64,000 nt of DNA, from contig NZ_JAVESS010000002.1 in the NCBI RefSeq assembly GCF_034006445.1, positions 186,001 to 250,000 on the forward strand, written 5' to 3'. How positions within the stretch are numbered: position 1 is the first letter of the stretch; every line of letters starts with the position of its first letter. The translations under genes and the position numbers were made by a program. The notes beneath the pieces are model-generated. The model saw only the letters and a program-made list of their open reading frames with translations, was not told the origin of the DNA and ran no database searches. Origin of the DNA: Desulfovibrio sp. GTDB lineage: Bacteria; Desulfobacterota; Desulfovibrionia; Desulfovibrionales; Desulfovibrionaceae. This document shows positions 17,021-25,544 of the stretch, piece after piece.

Positions 17021-17300
17021 GATTGCACCAACAATAAAGAAAAACTGACCAATTTTTTGCTGAAACGCCCCGTCAAGCTCCAACGTCCATTGCGGACGCT
17101 TGCGGTCAGACGCTGACGCCCGAAACGGCTGTGCCAAATAGCAGAAAAGCGCGACCCCGCAGCCGAAAAGTCGGAAACGGCTACTTCAACACAAATTGTG
17201 GCACTGTAGGCAGACTACCTTTAAGTTGGTGCGACGCCTGAAGATACTCTCTCAGGAACCCCGCTTCGGGCCAAAACACCCTAAGCACCCTGTTAACCCA

Positions 17301-17410
17301 CAATAAAAGTTTTAGGGGGTGGGGGCGTGGGGGAGGAGACCCTTTTTCAAAAGGGTCCCTCCCCCACAAAGCCTTTTCCCCCACAGATCATTTCTCCCCA
17401 CAAAACCTTT
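17301..17410 (-). repeat. A-element copy 4 (downstream of polA)
   Basis: Minus orientation. It is preceded, toward polA, by degenerate extra leading units (TTTTGTGGGGAG, ATCTGTGGGGGA, GCTTTGTGGGGGAGGG). The central palindrome is ACCCTTTTGAAAAAGGGT. It starts about 13 nt after the polA stop codon. The gap from here to 17021 shows no gene; it separates polA from the AraC gene, which reads the same way. Confidence 0.85.
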
Positions 17411-17422
17411 CTTCCCACCAAA

Positions 17423-20218
17423 CTAATGCGCGGAACCCCAGTCATTGCCCACGCCCCAGTCGACCACCAGCGGTACGGAGAGGGGTTCGTTGCCGGGCAT
17501 GACCGCGCTCATAAGCTCGGCCACGCGCGCCCCGGCGGCCTTGGCGGCGTCCTGCGGCACTTCCAGCAGCAGTTCGTCGTGCACCTGAAGCAGCAGGCTG
17601 GCTTTGCAGTCCCGCAGTTGCGCATCCCGGGCCACGGCCAGCATGGCCAGCTTGATGATGTCGGCGGCTGAGCCTTGAATCACAGTGTTGATGGCCTGAC
17701 GTCTGGCCAGGGCATAGGCCTGTCCGTTGGCCGAATGGATGTCGGGCAGAAGGCGGCGGCGGCCGCCAAGCGTGACCACGTAGCCCTGGCGCTTGGCCGT
17801 GGCTTCAATTGATTCGTAAAATTCCTTGAGGCCCGTGAGGCGCGCGAAGTAGCGGGCAATGAACTCTTTGGCTTCATTGGTGGTGATTTTAAGTTCCTGG
17901 GCCAGTTTTTGCGCGCCCATCCCGTAAATGAGGCCAAAGTTGATGGTCTTGGCATTCCGGCGCTGGTCGGGGCTCACCTGGTCAGGGGGCAGGTCATAGA
18001 CCAGGGCGGCAGTGCGGGCGTGGATGTCCTCGCCATTACGAAAAGCTTCAAGCAGGGCGGCATCTTGCGACATGTGGGCCAGAACGCGCAGTTCCACCTG
18101 CGAGTAGTCGGCGGATACCAGGGAGTGATCGGCCCTGGCGATGAAGCAGGAGCGCATGCGCTTGCCGAGTTCGCCACGCACGGGAATATTCTGCAAATTA
18201 GGGTTGCTGGATGAAAGGCGTCCTGTGGCGGTGGCCTTCTGGTTAAAGGTCGTGTGGACGCGGCCCTGGCTGTCCATCAGGCGCGGCAGGGGATCAAGAT
18301 AGGTGGAGCGCATCTTTTCAAGCTTGCGGAATTGAAGGATACTTTCCACCACAGGATGGCGGCTTGCCAGTTTTTCAAGGGTTTCCTGACTGGTGGAGGC
18401 CTGCCCGCCCCTGGTTTTGCGCGGCGAGGGAAGGTCAAGGGTGCTGAAAAGCACGTCGCCAAGCTGCTGGGCCGAGCGGATATTGAATTCCTTGCCCGCC
18501 GCCGCGTAAACTGCGGCCGTCAGTTTGTCGAGTTCGGCCTGCACATCGGCAAGAAAGGCCTCGAACGCGGGAACGTCAATGGCTATGCCTCGGCCTTCCA
18601 TATCCGCCAGCACCGGGGTGAGGGGCAGCTCAAGATCATTATAGAGCCGCAACAGATCATCCTGCTGCATGCGTGCTTCAAGCACCGCCGCCATGCGCAG
18701 GGCCAGCAGCGCCGGGCCGGGGCCGTCGTCGCGCAGGGGCGCGCCCCAGTGCACGGCAAGGCGCGGCCAGCCGTAATCACTTTCTTCAGGATTTATAAGG
18801 TAGGCGGCCAGGCCAAGATCCATAAAAAAATCCGGGGATTTTTTTCGCGCCAGTTCTCGCCAGCAAGGAGCCGCGGTCAGCAAGACTTTGAGGTCAGGCG
18901 TAATGATACGCCGCGCGTGGGAGGCCCAGGCGCAAAGCTCGTCCGCGCCGCCCATCCAGCAGACATCCTCGCCGCCCGTCACAGCGGCATGGGGCGCGGC
19001 GCTCGCGCCTCTGGGCCATACCAGGGCCAGGTCAAGGCCACTGCAGTTTGGCAGATCTGCGGCAATAAGCACTTGCGGGGCCGCCTTTTCTTCGGCCACT
19101 TCAAGAAGACTCATCTGCGCGCCAGCACCCTTGGGCGGCTGGGACTGCGACCCCTGCCGCGCGGGGGCAGGGTCGGCCCCGTTGTTTTTTTCTGCCAAAA
19201 GCGTGGCGGACGCGCCCGATGCAATGGATGCAGCGGATACGGCGGACGCGCCAGATGGCGCGGATGAAGCGCCGTTTTGCGTGCGGGGCTTTGCCCCTTC
19301 TGCGGCAGCGCCGGACTGTCCGGAAAGCTGCATGCGCTCCAGCGACGCCATTTCGCGGCGCAGGGCGTGCAGTTCGAATTCTTCGGCCAGGGCCGCGCAA
19401 TGGGCCGCGTCGATGGGACGCACCTGAAGGTCGCTCAGTTCAAGGCCGGTGCAGACATCCAGCGACAGTCTGGTCAGCCTGCGCCAGGTGAACATGTCGT
19501 CCAGATGGTCGCGCAGTTTGTCCTGAAGTTTGGGGGGCAGCAGGGCGAAATGGTCGCGGATATCCTCAAGGGTTGGGCATATCTCAAAAATCTTGGCGGC
19601 GGTTTTGGGGCCAATGCCGGGCACGCCGGGAATGTTGTCGCTGGTGTCGCCCACAAGGGCCTGCACATCGGCCCATTGGGCAGGGGTCAGGCCGCTTTCT
19701 TTTGTAAACTGTTCGGAAGTAAGCAGTTTTTCTTCCTTGAAAGCTGGGTCCCACATGAAAATATTGGGGCCAAGGCATTGCTTGAGGTCCTTGTCGCCGC
19801 TGACAATGACCACGGGGCGCTCTTTTGAGAGGCGCGCTGCCAGGGAGGCTATGCAATCGTCGGCCTCGCAGCCGTCGGAAACCTCAAGGCTCATGCCAAG
19901 GGCAGTGACCATGCGTTCGATGGGTTCCATCTGCCGGATCAGGTCTTCGGGGGTGGCGTCACGGTTGGCCTTGTACAGGGGATAGATGTCATGCCGGAAG
20001 TTCTTGCCCCTGCCATCCTTGACGAACAAAAAATACTGCGGCCTTTCTTCACGCAGAATACGCAGAAGCACACGGGTCACCACCACCAGGGCGTTGGTGG
20101 GAAAACCGTCGGAACGCTGCATGTTTCTGTTGGCGAAAAATCCCCGGTAAATAAAGGCGGAGCCATCCATCAGAAAAACGGGGTCGGCGGCAAGGTCAAG
20201 GCGATTTTTTAAAGACAT
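17423..20218 (-). CDS. polA: DNA polymerase I
   Basis: 931 aa. Residues ~10-310 are the 5'-3' exonuclease (FLMDGSAFIYRGFFANRN, GCEADDCIASLA, VSGDKDLKQCLG, GDTSDNIPGVPGIGPKTA). A ~60-residue Ser/Ala/Gly-rich linker follows. The 3'-5' exonuclease region is present in outline but the DxE metal ligands are missing (LPNCSGLDLALVW in place of AFDTET-like), so proofreading is probably lost. The polymerase domain is intact: motif A DYSQVELR from D704, motif B RRNAKTINFGLIYG from about 753, motif C QVHDE with H880. The start MSLKNRL at 20218 fits homologues, though its ribosome site is weak. It acts in Okazaki fragment processing and repair. It is divergent from the Mla operon. Confidence 0.97.
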   Translation of the reverse strand: MSLKNRLDLAADPVFLMDGSAFIYRGFFANRNMQRSDGFPTNALVVVTRVLLRILREERPQYFLFVKDGRGKNFRHDIYPLYKANRDATPEDLIRQMEPIERMVTALGMSLEVSDGCEADDCIASLAARLSKERPVVIVSGDKDLKQCLGPNIFMWDPAFKEEKLLTSEQFTKESGLTPAQWADVQALVGDTSDNIPGVPGIGPKTAAKIFEICPTLEDIRDHFALLPPKLQDKLRDHLDDMFTWRRLTRLSLDVCTGLELSDLQVRPIDAAHCAALAEEFELHALRREMASLERMQLSGQSGAAAEGAKPRTQNGASSAPSGASAVSAASIASGASATLLAEKNNGADPAPARQGSQSQPPKGAGAQMSLLEVAEEKAAPQVLIAADLPNCSGLDLALVWPRGASAAPHAAVTGGEDVCWMGGADELCAWASHARRIITPDLKVLLTAAPCWRELARKKSPDFFMDLGLAAYLINPEESDYGWPRLAVHWGAPLRDDGPGPALLALRMAAVLEARMQQDDLLRLYNDLELPLTPVLADMEGRGIAIDVPAFEAFLADVQAELDKLTAAVYAAAGKEFNIRSAQQLGDVLFSTLDLPSPRKTRGGQASTSQETLEKLASRHPVVESILQFRKLEKMRSTYLDPLPRLMDSQGRVHTTFNQKATATGRLSSSNPNLQNIPVRGELGKRMRSCFIARADHSLVSADYSQVELRVLAHMSQDAALLEAFRNGEDIHARTAALVYDLPPDQVSPDQRRNAKTINFGLIYGMGAQKLAQELKITTNEAKEFIARYFARLTGLKEFYESIEATAKRQGYVVTLGGRRRLLPDIHSANGQAYALARRQAINTVIQGSAADIIKLAMLAVARDAQLRDCKASLLLQVHDELLLEVPQDAAKAAGARVAELMSAVMPGNEPLSVPLVVDWGVGNDWGSAH

Positions 20219-20275
20219 GACAGACCGTGGGTTGAAGGTGAGAAAAAGCCCGCACGCTTTTTGCGCACGCGGCCC

Positions 20276-20304
20276 TTGCAGATAAATCAAGCCATGCGTA
20301 TACT
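20276..20304 (+). promoter_or_regulatory. Sigma-70 promoter of the Mla operon (predicts leaderless mRNA)
   Basis: TTGCAG (20276-20281), a 17-nt spacer, and TATACT (20299-20304). The expected transcription start, 7 nt after the -10 box, is the A of the ATG at 20311. No Shine-Dalgarno sequence is visible upstream of the gene. Confidence 0.55.
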
Positions 20305-20310
20305 ATAGTG

Positions 20311-21438
20311 ATGGAAACAAGTCCGCAAGTGACAGCTTCCATTCAGGGTCCGCTCCTGCACGTGAGCGTGGGGGGCGGCTGGAATATAGATACGGCCTGG
20401 CCCCCTGAAGCCGAAGCCGCCCTCAAGGCTCTGGCCAATCAGAGCATTCACGAACTTTGCCTGGAGAGCGATGGTCTCAAAGCCTGGGACAGCAGCCTGC
20501 TGGTCTTTCTTGTGCAGCTTACCAAGGCGGCCGAGGATCGCAAACTGCGCATCCAGAACCATTTGCCCGAAGGTCTTGAGCGTCTTCTCAAACTGGCTTT
20601 TGCCGTGCCTGCCAAGGCAGGGTCTGACCGCAAAAAAGAAAGCCTCAGTTTCGTGCAGCGTGTGGGCCAGGCCACCCTGGACCTGCCGCCGCGCATAACC
20701 GATTTTGTGAGCTTTGTGGGTGAGGTGACGCTGTCTGTGGGCCGTCTTATAGTGGGCCGGTCGCAGATGCGCCCGCAAGACCTGCTGGCAGCCATGCAGG
20801 AATGCGGCGTGCAGGCGCTGCCCATCATCTCCATAACCAGCATGCTTTTTGGCCTTATTCTGGCCTTTGTGGGCGCGGTGCAGCTCACGCAGTTCGGCGC
20901 GCAAATCTATGTGGCGGGGCTTGTGGGCATTGGCATGCTGCGTGTTATGGGCGCCATCATGGTGGGCGTGGTCATGGCGGGCAGGGTCGGTGCCGCCTAT
21001 GCCGCCCTCATCGGCACCATGCAGGTTAATGAAGAAGTGGACGCCCTGGCCACATTGGGCATTTCTCCCGTCGATTTTCTGGTGCTGCCCCGTGTGGTGG
21101 CGCTGACGGCCATGATCCCCCTGCTGACGTTGTACGCCGACCTTATGGGCGTTATCGGCGGCTATGTTGTGGCCATCACCATGCTGAAAATCAATCCTAT
21201 GGAATACGTCAACGCCACCATGCAGATGGTTCCCTACAAGCACGTCTTCATCGGCCTCACCTATGGCACGGTTTTCGGCGTTATCATCGCCTTGACGGGC
21301 TGCTTTCAGGGCATGCGCTGCGGGCGCAGCGCCCAGGCTGTGGGACAGGCCACCACCACTGCCGTGGTGCAGGCCATTGTGGGCATTATCGTGTCCACAG
21401 CCATAATAACCGTCATCTGCAACGTGATGGACATCTGA
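20311..21438 (+). CDS. mlaE: MlaE-type lipid ABC transporter permease with N-terminal STAS-like domain
   Basis: 375 aa. Residues ~1-100 resemble a STAS domain (LCLESDGLKAWDSSLLVFLVQL), which is a separate protein, MlaB, in enterobacteria. The rest is the MlaE permease (about five membrane segments; GVVMAGRVGAAYAALIGTMQ, EEVDALATLGISPVDFLVLP). MlaE works in the inner membrane with MlaF and the MCE protein MlaD to move phospholipids between the membranes. The start is the ATG at 20311; a GTG lies one codon upstream. No ribosome site is visible, and a promoter is positioned to start transcription at the start codon. The operon continues with mlaF one nucleotide later. Confidence 0.92.
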   Translation: METSPQVTASIQGPLLHVSVGGGWNIDTAWPPEAEAALKALANQSIHELCLESDGLKAWDSSLLVFLVQLTKAAEDRKLRIQNHLPEGLERLLKLAFAVPAKAGSDRKKESLSFVQRVGQATLDLPPRITDFVSFVGEVTLSVGRLIVGRSQMRPQDLLAAMQECGVQALPIISITSMLFGLILAFVGAVQLTQFGAQIYVAGLVGIGMLRVMGAIMVGVVMAGRVGAAYAALIGTMQVNEEVDALATLGISPVDFLVLPRVVALTAMIPLLTLYADLMGVIGGYVVAITMLKINPMEYVNATMQMVPYKHVFIGLTYGTVFGVIIALTGCFQGMRCGRSAQAVGQATTTAVVQAIVGIIVSTAIITVICNVMDI

Positions 21439-21439
21439 C

Positions 21440-22387
21440 ATGCCCAGCAGCACCTCCATTACATCATCCTCATCCCCCCTGCCAGCCGGGATTGCCGAAA
21501 AAGCCCGCTCCGCCCCGGACGCGGAACAAGGGCAGGCCGGGCAGCCTGGGCAGCCAAATCAGGGAAATCAGGGGGAAGTGCGCATCAGCGTAAACCAGTT
21601 GCAGGTCGGCTATGGTTCCTACGTTCTCATGCACGATGTGACATTTGACGTGCATGCAGGAGACATCTTTTTTATCACGGGCGGCTCCGGATGCGGCAAA
21701 AGTACGCTTTTGCGCGTACTCATGGGCCTGAAGCCGCCGCAGTCCGGCAACGTGCTGTACGGCAAAACCGACTTCTGGGGCAGCAATGAAGATGAGCGCC
21801 ACCAGTTGGTGCGTGAAACAGGCGTACTTTTTCAAAGCGGCGCGCTGTGGAGTTCAATGACCCTGGCGGAAAACGTGGGCCTGCCCCTGCAGCAGTATAC
21901 CGACCTCAACGACGAGGCCATACGCGAACAGGCCAAACTCAAGCTGGCTCTGGCTGGCCTTGCCGGTTTTGAAGACTACTACCCGTCTGAAATCAGCGGC
22001 GGCATGTGCAAACGCGCCGGACTGGCACGCGCTCTGGCCCTTGACCCCAAGATTCTTTTTCTTGACGAACCCTCGGCCGGGCTTGACCCCGTCAGTTCAC
22101 GTCTTCTGGACGATCTCATCCTTGAACTGCGCGCAAGCCTCGGCACGACCTTTGTTATTGTTTCACACGAACTGGCCAGCATTTACGCCATTGCCAGCAA
22201 TCTTATCTTTCTGGATGCCCAGACCCGCCAGGTGGGTGCCTGCGGTAATCCGCACCAGTTGCTGCACGACCCCGGCACAGCGCCCAGCGCCATGCTTTTT
22301 CTGACCAGGGGCGAGCGCAGTCACGCCGAAACCGATCAGACGGAAACCTCCGGCGACTCCGAGCCGGGCAAAGGAACGGCCCTATGA
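21440..22387 (+). CDS. mlaF: MlaF-type lipid ABC transporter ATPase
   Basis: 315 aa. After a ~45-residue Ser/Gln/Gly-rich N-terminal extension come Walker A GGSGCGKSTLL, the signature EISGGMCKR (the MCKRAGLARAL form typical of MlaF), Walker B ILFLDEPSAGLDPVSS and the H-loop IVSHELAS. It drives the MlaE permease. Its ATG lies 1 nt after the mlaE stop, and its stop overlaps the mlaD start (ATGA). Confidence 0.94.
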   Translation: MPSSTSITSSSSPLPAGIAEKARSAPDAEQGQAGQPGQPNQGNQGEVRISVNQLQVGYGSYVLMHDVTFDVHAGDIFFITGGSGCGKSTLLRVLMGLKPPQSGNVLYGKTDFWGSNEDERHQLVRETGVLFQSGALWSSMTLAENVGLPLQQYTDLNDEAIREQAKLKLALAGLAGFEDYYPSEISGGMCKRAGLARALALDPKILFLDEPSAGLDPVSSRLLDDLILELRASLGTTFVIVSHELASIYAIASNLIFLDAQTRQVGACGNPHQLLHDPGTAPSAMLFLTRGERSHAETDQTETSGDSEPGKGTAL

Positions 22388-23352
22388 GTTCTCAAAAATA
22401 CAAAACCACGGTTGGCGCCTTTGTGCTGGGAGGACTGGCCCTTCTGGCACTGGGATTCATCGTGCTGGGCGGAGGCCGTCTGTTCAGCAACGACATGCAG
22501 TACGTGCTCTACTTCGACGGCTCTGTGAGCGGTCTTTCCACAGGCGCTCCGGTGGTGTTTCGCGGGGTTCCCATGGGCAGCGTGACACGCATCAACCTTG
22601 TGGCCAACACGCGTGATTCCAACGTCACCATCCCCGTCTATATCCGCATTGACGAGCAAAGCTTTGTGCGCGCCAGGGGCTCGGCCCCCATTTCAGAATC
22701 CGTGCGCGAAGAAATCGTGCGCAGGATGGTGCAGCGCGGCCTGCGCGCCCGCCTGCAACTGCAAAGTCTTATCACGGGGCAGTACCGCATCGAGCTGGAC
22801 TTTTTCCCCGGCACTCCGGCGGTCTTCCGTTCCGGTACGCCGGATTCGGAAATTCCCACCATACCTTCCCCCATCGACACCTTGCAGACCACGCTCGCGC
22901 AGTTGCCGCTGGAGTCCATGGTCAGATCCCTCGACAAAATTCTGCAAAATCTGGTTCAGGGCCTTGCCGACGACAGTCTTGGCCGGGGGCTCAGAGCCTT
23001 TACGCAGTCGTTTGAAGAACTTGACAATATTCTCAAGAACAGTGAACTGCGCCAAAATGCCGAGACCATTCTGAAAAAGCTTAACAAGACTGTGGGCACT
23101 GTGGACAGTCAACTGCCCGCTACCCTTGCCACGCTGCGTTCCGCCCTTGAAAGCATGAGCCTTGCGGCGGACCAGTTGCGCGTGGTCACGGCCTCGGCCC
23201 AGGGCCTGCTCGGCCGGGATTCACCCACCGTCAACGACGTTCGCCGGCTGATCAAGGACAGCATAGAAACCTTGCGGGCCATCCGCAATGTTTCGCAAAT
23301 GCTTGAACGCAACCCTGAAGCCCTGCTCATGGGCAGACAAGGAAAACGCTGA
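22384..23352 (+). CDS. mlaD: MlaD-type MCE-domain protein
   Basis: 322 aa. One N-terminal membrane segment (VGAFVLGGLALLALGFIVLGG), then an MCE domain at about residues 40-120 (YVLYFDGSVSGLSTGAPVVFRGVPMGSV split over the first strands), then a long helical tail to the C-terminus. It is longer than enterobacterial MlaD and more like the PqiB/Mce type with an extended helix. It is anchored in the inner membrane and holds lipids in the periplasm. The start overlaps the mlaF stop; the stop codon overlaps the next start. Confidence 0.93.
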   Translation: MSSQKYKTTVGAFVLGGLALLALGFIVLGGGRLFSNDMQYVLYFDGSVSGLSTGAPVVFRGVPMGSVTRINLVANTRDSNVTIPVYIRIDEQSFVRARGSAPISESVREEIVRRMVQRGLRARLQLQSLITGQYRIELDFFPGTPAVFRSGTPDSEIPTIPSPIDTLQTTLAQLPLESMVRSLDKILQNLVQGLADDSLGRGLRAFTQSFEELDNILKNSELRQNAETILKKLNKTVGTVDSQLPATLATLRSALESMSLAADQLRVVTASAQGLLGRDSPTVNDVRRLIKDSIETLRAIRNVSQMLERNPEALLMGRQGKR

Positions 23353-23948
23353 TGCAACGCCAAGCCCTGTTTATTTTTCTGGCGCTCACGGTTTTGCTGG
23401 CCGCTTGCGCGCGCAGCACGCCCACCAACTTTTACCTGCTCGAAAGTCGCCTCACTCCCGTCTCCACAGACAGCCTGCCCGCCAAAAGCCTGCGCGTGGC
23501 CGCTGTGAGCGTACCGGAGTATCTGGAGCGCGAGGGCATAGTGAGCCGGGTGGGCGAGTCAACACAGCTTATCGTGGCCCAGTTTCACAACTGGGGCGAA
23601 CCCCTGAGCCACGGCATACGCCGCGTTACACGCGAAGTGCTGACCAGGCCCATGCTGGAAGCCGGAATCAATGTTTTGCCCACCGGTGACGAATCCACCG
23701 CCGACTATGTTCTGTACCTTGATGTGCAGCGCCTTGACGGCAATTTTGACCAACAAGCCGTGCTGGACGTGCGCTGGACACTGCGCAACAAATTCAATGA
23801 CGTGCTGGCGCGCGGCATTTTTGTTGACCAGGAGCCTGTGGCTGGCAAGAGCTATGACGTGTTGACCGCCACAGAGAGCCGCCTGGTGCAGAAAATGGCT
23901 GAACACCTGGCCGGACGGCTTCCCGCCCTCACGGGCGGCAAACGATGA
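23352..23948 (+). CDS. ABC-type transport auxiliary lipoprotein (PqiC-like)
   Basis: 198 aa. A lipoprotein signal with lipobox LLAAC (Cys at residue 19) is followed by STPTNFYLLES, the typical start of the PqiC/ABC-trans-aux family, and VAAVSVPEYLEREGIVSRVG. Such lipoproteins sit at the outer membrane and complete MCE transport systems. It overlaps mlaD by one base and the next gene by four (ATGA). Its presence suggests that this Mla-type operon encodes a full trans-envelope route, with this lipoprotein in the role played by MlaA or PqiC elsewhere (inference). Confidence 0.88.
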   Translation: MQRQALFIFLALTVLLAACARSTPTNFYLLESRLTPVSTDSLPAKSLRVAAVSVPEYLEREGIVSRVGESTQLIVAQFHNWGEPLSHGIRRVTREVLTRPMLEAGINVLPTGDESTADYVLYLDVQRLDGNFDQQAVLDVRWTLRNKFNDVLARGIFVDQEPVAGKSYDVLTATESRLVQKMAEHLAGRLPALTGGKR

Positions 23949-25018
23949 ACATGTCTGCGGCAGCACACCGCAGCCGCATACTGCTGGTTGACGATGCGCC
24001 GGAGAATCTGCGCATCCTGAGCGAAAGCCTGCGCGCGGACTATACCATCATGTTTGCCAAAAACGGCCCGGACGCTTTGCGTCTGGCCATCGGCACGCCG
24101 CAGCCCGACCTCATCCTGCTGGACGTCATCATGCCCGGCATGGATGGCTATGAAGTCTGCCGCCGCCTCAAGGAAGATCCGTCCACGCGCGACATTCCCG
24201 TCATGTTCATTACAGCGCAGAATGAAGAGACAGACGAGGCCACCGGACTCTCACTCGGGGCGCAGGATTATATCGTCAAACCCTTCCGCGTATCCCTTGT
24301 TCGCAACCGCGTCGCAAACCAGCTCACGTACAAGCGCTACCGCGACCACCTCAACGATCTGGTACACGAACGCACCCGCCAGCTTGTCCTTACGCAGGAA
24401 GCCACCATTCACGCCATGGCCACACTGGCGGAATGGCGCGACACTGAAACCGGGGCGCACATCAAACGTACCCAAAACTACGTCAAGGCGCTTGCCCTGC
24501 ACATGGCCAACCTGCCCCAGTACCGCGAAACGCTGAATGCCGACGTCATTTCATGGCTGTACCTTTCCGCTCCGCTGCACGACGTGGGCAAGGTCGCCAT
24601 CGCCGACACGGTTTTGCACAAACCCGGGCCGCTGACCGAAGAAGAATACGACGCAATGAAGGAGCATACCACCTATGGTAGGGCCGTTCTTGCCGCCGCG
24701 GACAAATTTTTGGGCGAAGACTCCTTTTTGAAGGTCGCCAGCGACATTGCCTACTGCCACCACGAACGGTGGGACGGACGGGGCTACCCCCGTGGCCTCG
24801 GGAAAGATGACATCCCCTTGTCGGCCCGGCTCATGAGCCTGGCCGACGTCTACGACGCCCTGCGCAGCCAGCGGGTATACAAGCCCGCCATGCCGCACGA
24901 AACTTCGGCCTATATCATTCTTGACGGCAAGGGAACACAGTTCGACCCTGAAGTGGTGGAAGCGTTTCTGGCAATTCAGGATGAATTCAAGGCCATTGCC
25001 GAACGGTACAGCGATTAG
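23945..25018 (+). CDS. Response regulator with HD-GYP c-di-GMP phosphodiesterase domain
   Basis: 357 aa. Receiver domain at residues ~10-130 with phospho-acceptor D60 (LILLDVIMPGMDGYE), acidic pair DD at 16-17 and K112 (VKPF). A short helical linker leads to the HD-GYP domain with H172 region ETGAHIKRT, H212-D213 (LHDVGK), H272-H273 and G278-Y281 (HHERWDGRGYP). HD-GYP proteins cleave the second messenger c-di-GMP, linking a phospho-relay to motility or biofilm control. The start overlaps the end of the Mla lipoprotein gene as ATGA, so it is probably part of that operon, which is unusual. No kinase gene is nearby. Confidence 0.95.
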   Translation: MNMSAAAHRSRILLVDDAPENLRILSESLRADYTIMFAKNGPDALRLAIGTPQPDLILLDVIMPGMDGYEVCRRLKEDPSTRDIPVMFITAQNEETDEATGLSLGAQDYIVKPFRVSLVRNRVANQLTYKRYRDHLNDLVHERTRQLVLTQEATIHAMATLAEWRDTETGAHIKRTQNYVKALALHMANLPQYRETLNADVISWLYLSAPLHDVGKVAIADTVLHKPGPLTEEEYDAMKEHTTYGRAVLAAADKFLGEDSFLKVASDIAYCHHERWDGRGYPRGLGKDDIPLSARLMSLADVYDALRSQRVYKPAMPHETSAYIILDGKGTQFDPEVVEAFLAIQDEFKAIAERYSD

Positions 25019-25036
25019 GGGAATGTCGCGTTGAAG

Positions 25037-25360
25037 TGCTTTGTGGGGGAGGGACCCTCTTTAGACCAGATCAACTTTGAAATGTTTTACATTCCAAAGT
25101 TATCATTCAGCCGAAAATGCGATTTTCTGCTGAATCCACGCCACGCTGTGGCGCGCTGCACTCTCGTGCTGCGTTAGAGCATGTACCTTTTTTTCAAAGG
25201 TACATGCTCTAAAAAGGGTCTCCTCCCCCACGCCCCCACCCCCTAAAACTTTTGCGGTGTCGAGAGCATGTTACCGATGAAATGTGCAGCATTTCAACGG
25301 TAGTCTGATCTGGCCAACACTAAAGATTTTTCCGATCTGGAGCGGGGGTTTCAAAGAAGA
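25037..25360 (+). repeat. A-element copy 5, interrupted by palindromic B-elements
   Basis: The left half (TGCTTTGTGGGGGAGGGACCCT, 25037-25058 in two parts) and the right half (AAGGGTCTCCTCCCCCAC from about 25213) are separated by ~152 nt. The long tail, with CCGATCTGGAGCGGGGGTTTC, ends near 25360. A second insert, AGAGCATG..ACCGATGAAATG..CATTTCAACGGT, lies at about 25263-25302 in the tail. It starts 19 nt after the HD-GYP gene. Confidence 0.82.
25059..25212. repeat. B-element inserted in the loop of A-element copy 5
   Basis: It contains a TTCAGCCGAAAA / TTTTCTGCTGAA stem (25106-25134), a CCACGCC..GTGGCG stem after it, and a perfect 17-bp stem TTAGAGCATGTACCTTT / AAAGGTACATGCTCTAA (25174-25212). 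It sits exactly where copies 1-4 and 6 have the central CTTTTGCAAAAG. Confidence 0.75.
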
Positions 25361-25410
25361 CAGAGTCTTGCAGGCAGTGCAAAACTGAACGGGTTCGCTT
25401 CAGCAGTACA

Positions 25411-25443
25411 TAAAAAATGCCCGCCGGATATGTCCGGCGGGCA
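25411..25443 (-). terminator. Intrinsic terminator of grpE
   Basis: Stem TGCCCGCCGGA / TCCGGCGGGCA with a TATG loop (25418-25443). On the minus strand it is followed by TTTTTTA. It lies about 100 nt after the grpE stop. Confidence 0.82.
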
Positions 25444-25544
25444 CATTTTATGTCTGTCTGCATCTGAACGGGCATGCCTGCCCTACAAAAAAATCTGCGC
25501 AACCTGCGGATTACATGCGAAAAAACGCGCGCAGTTCAGTGAGG

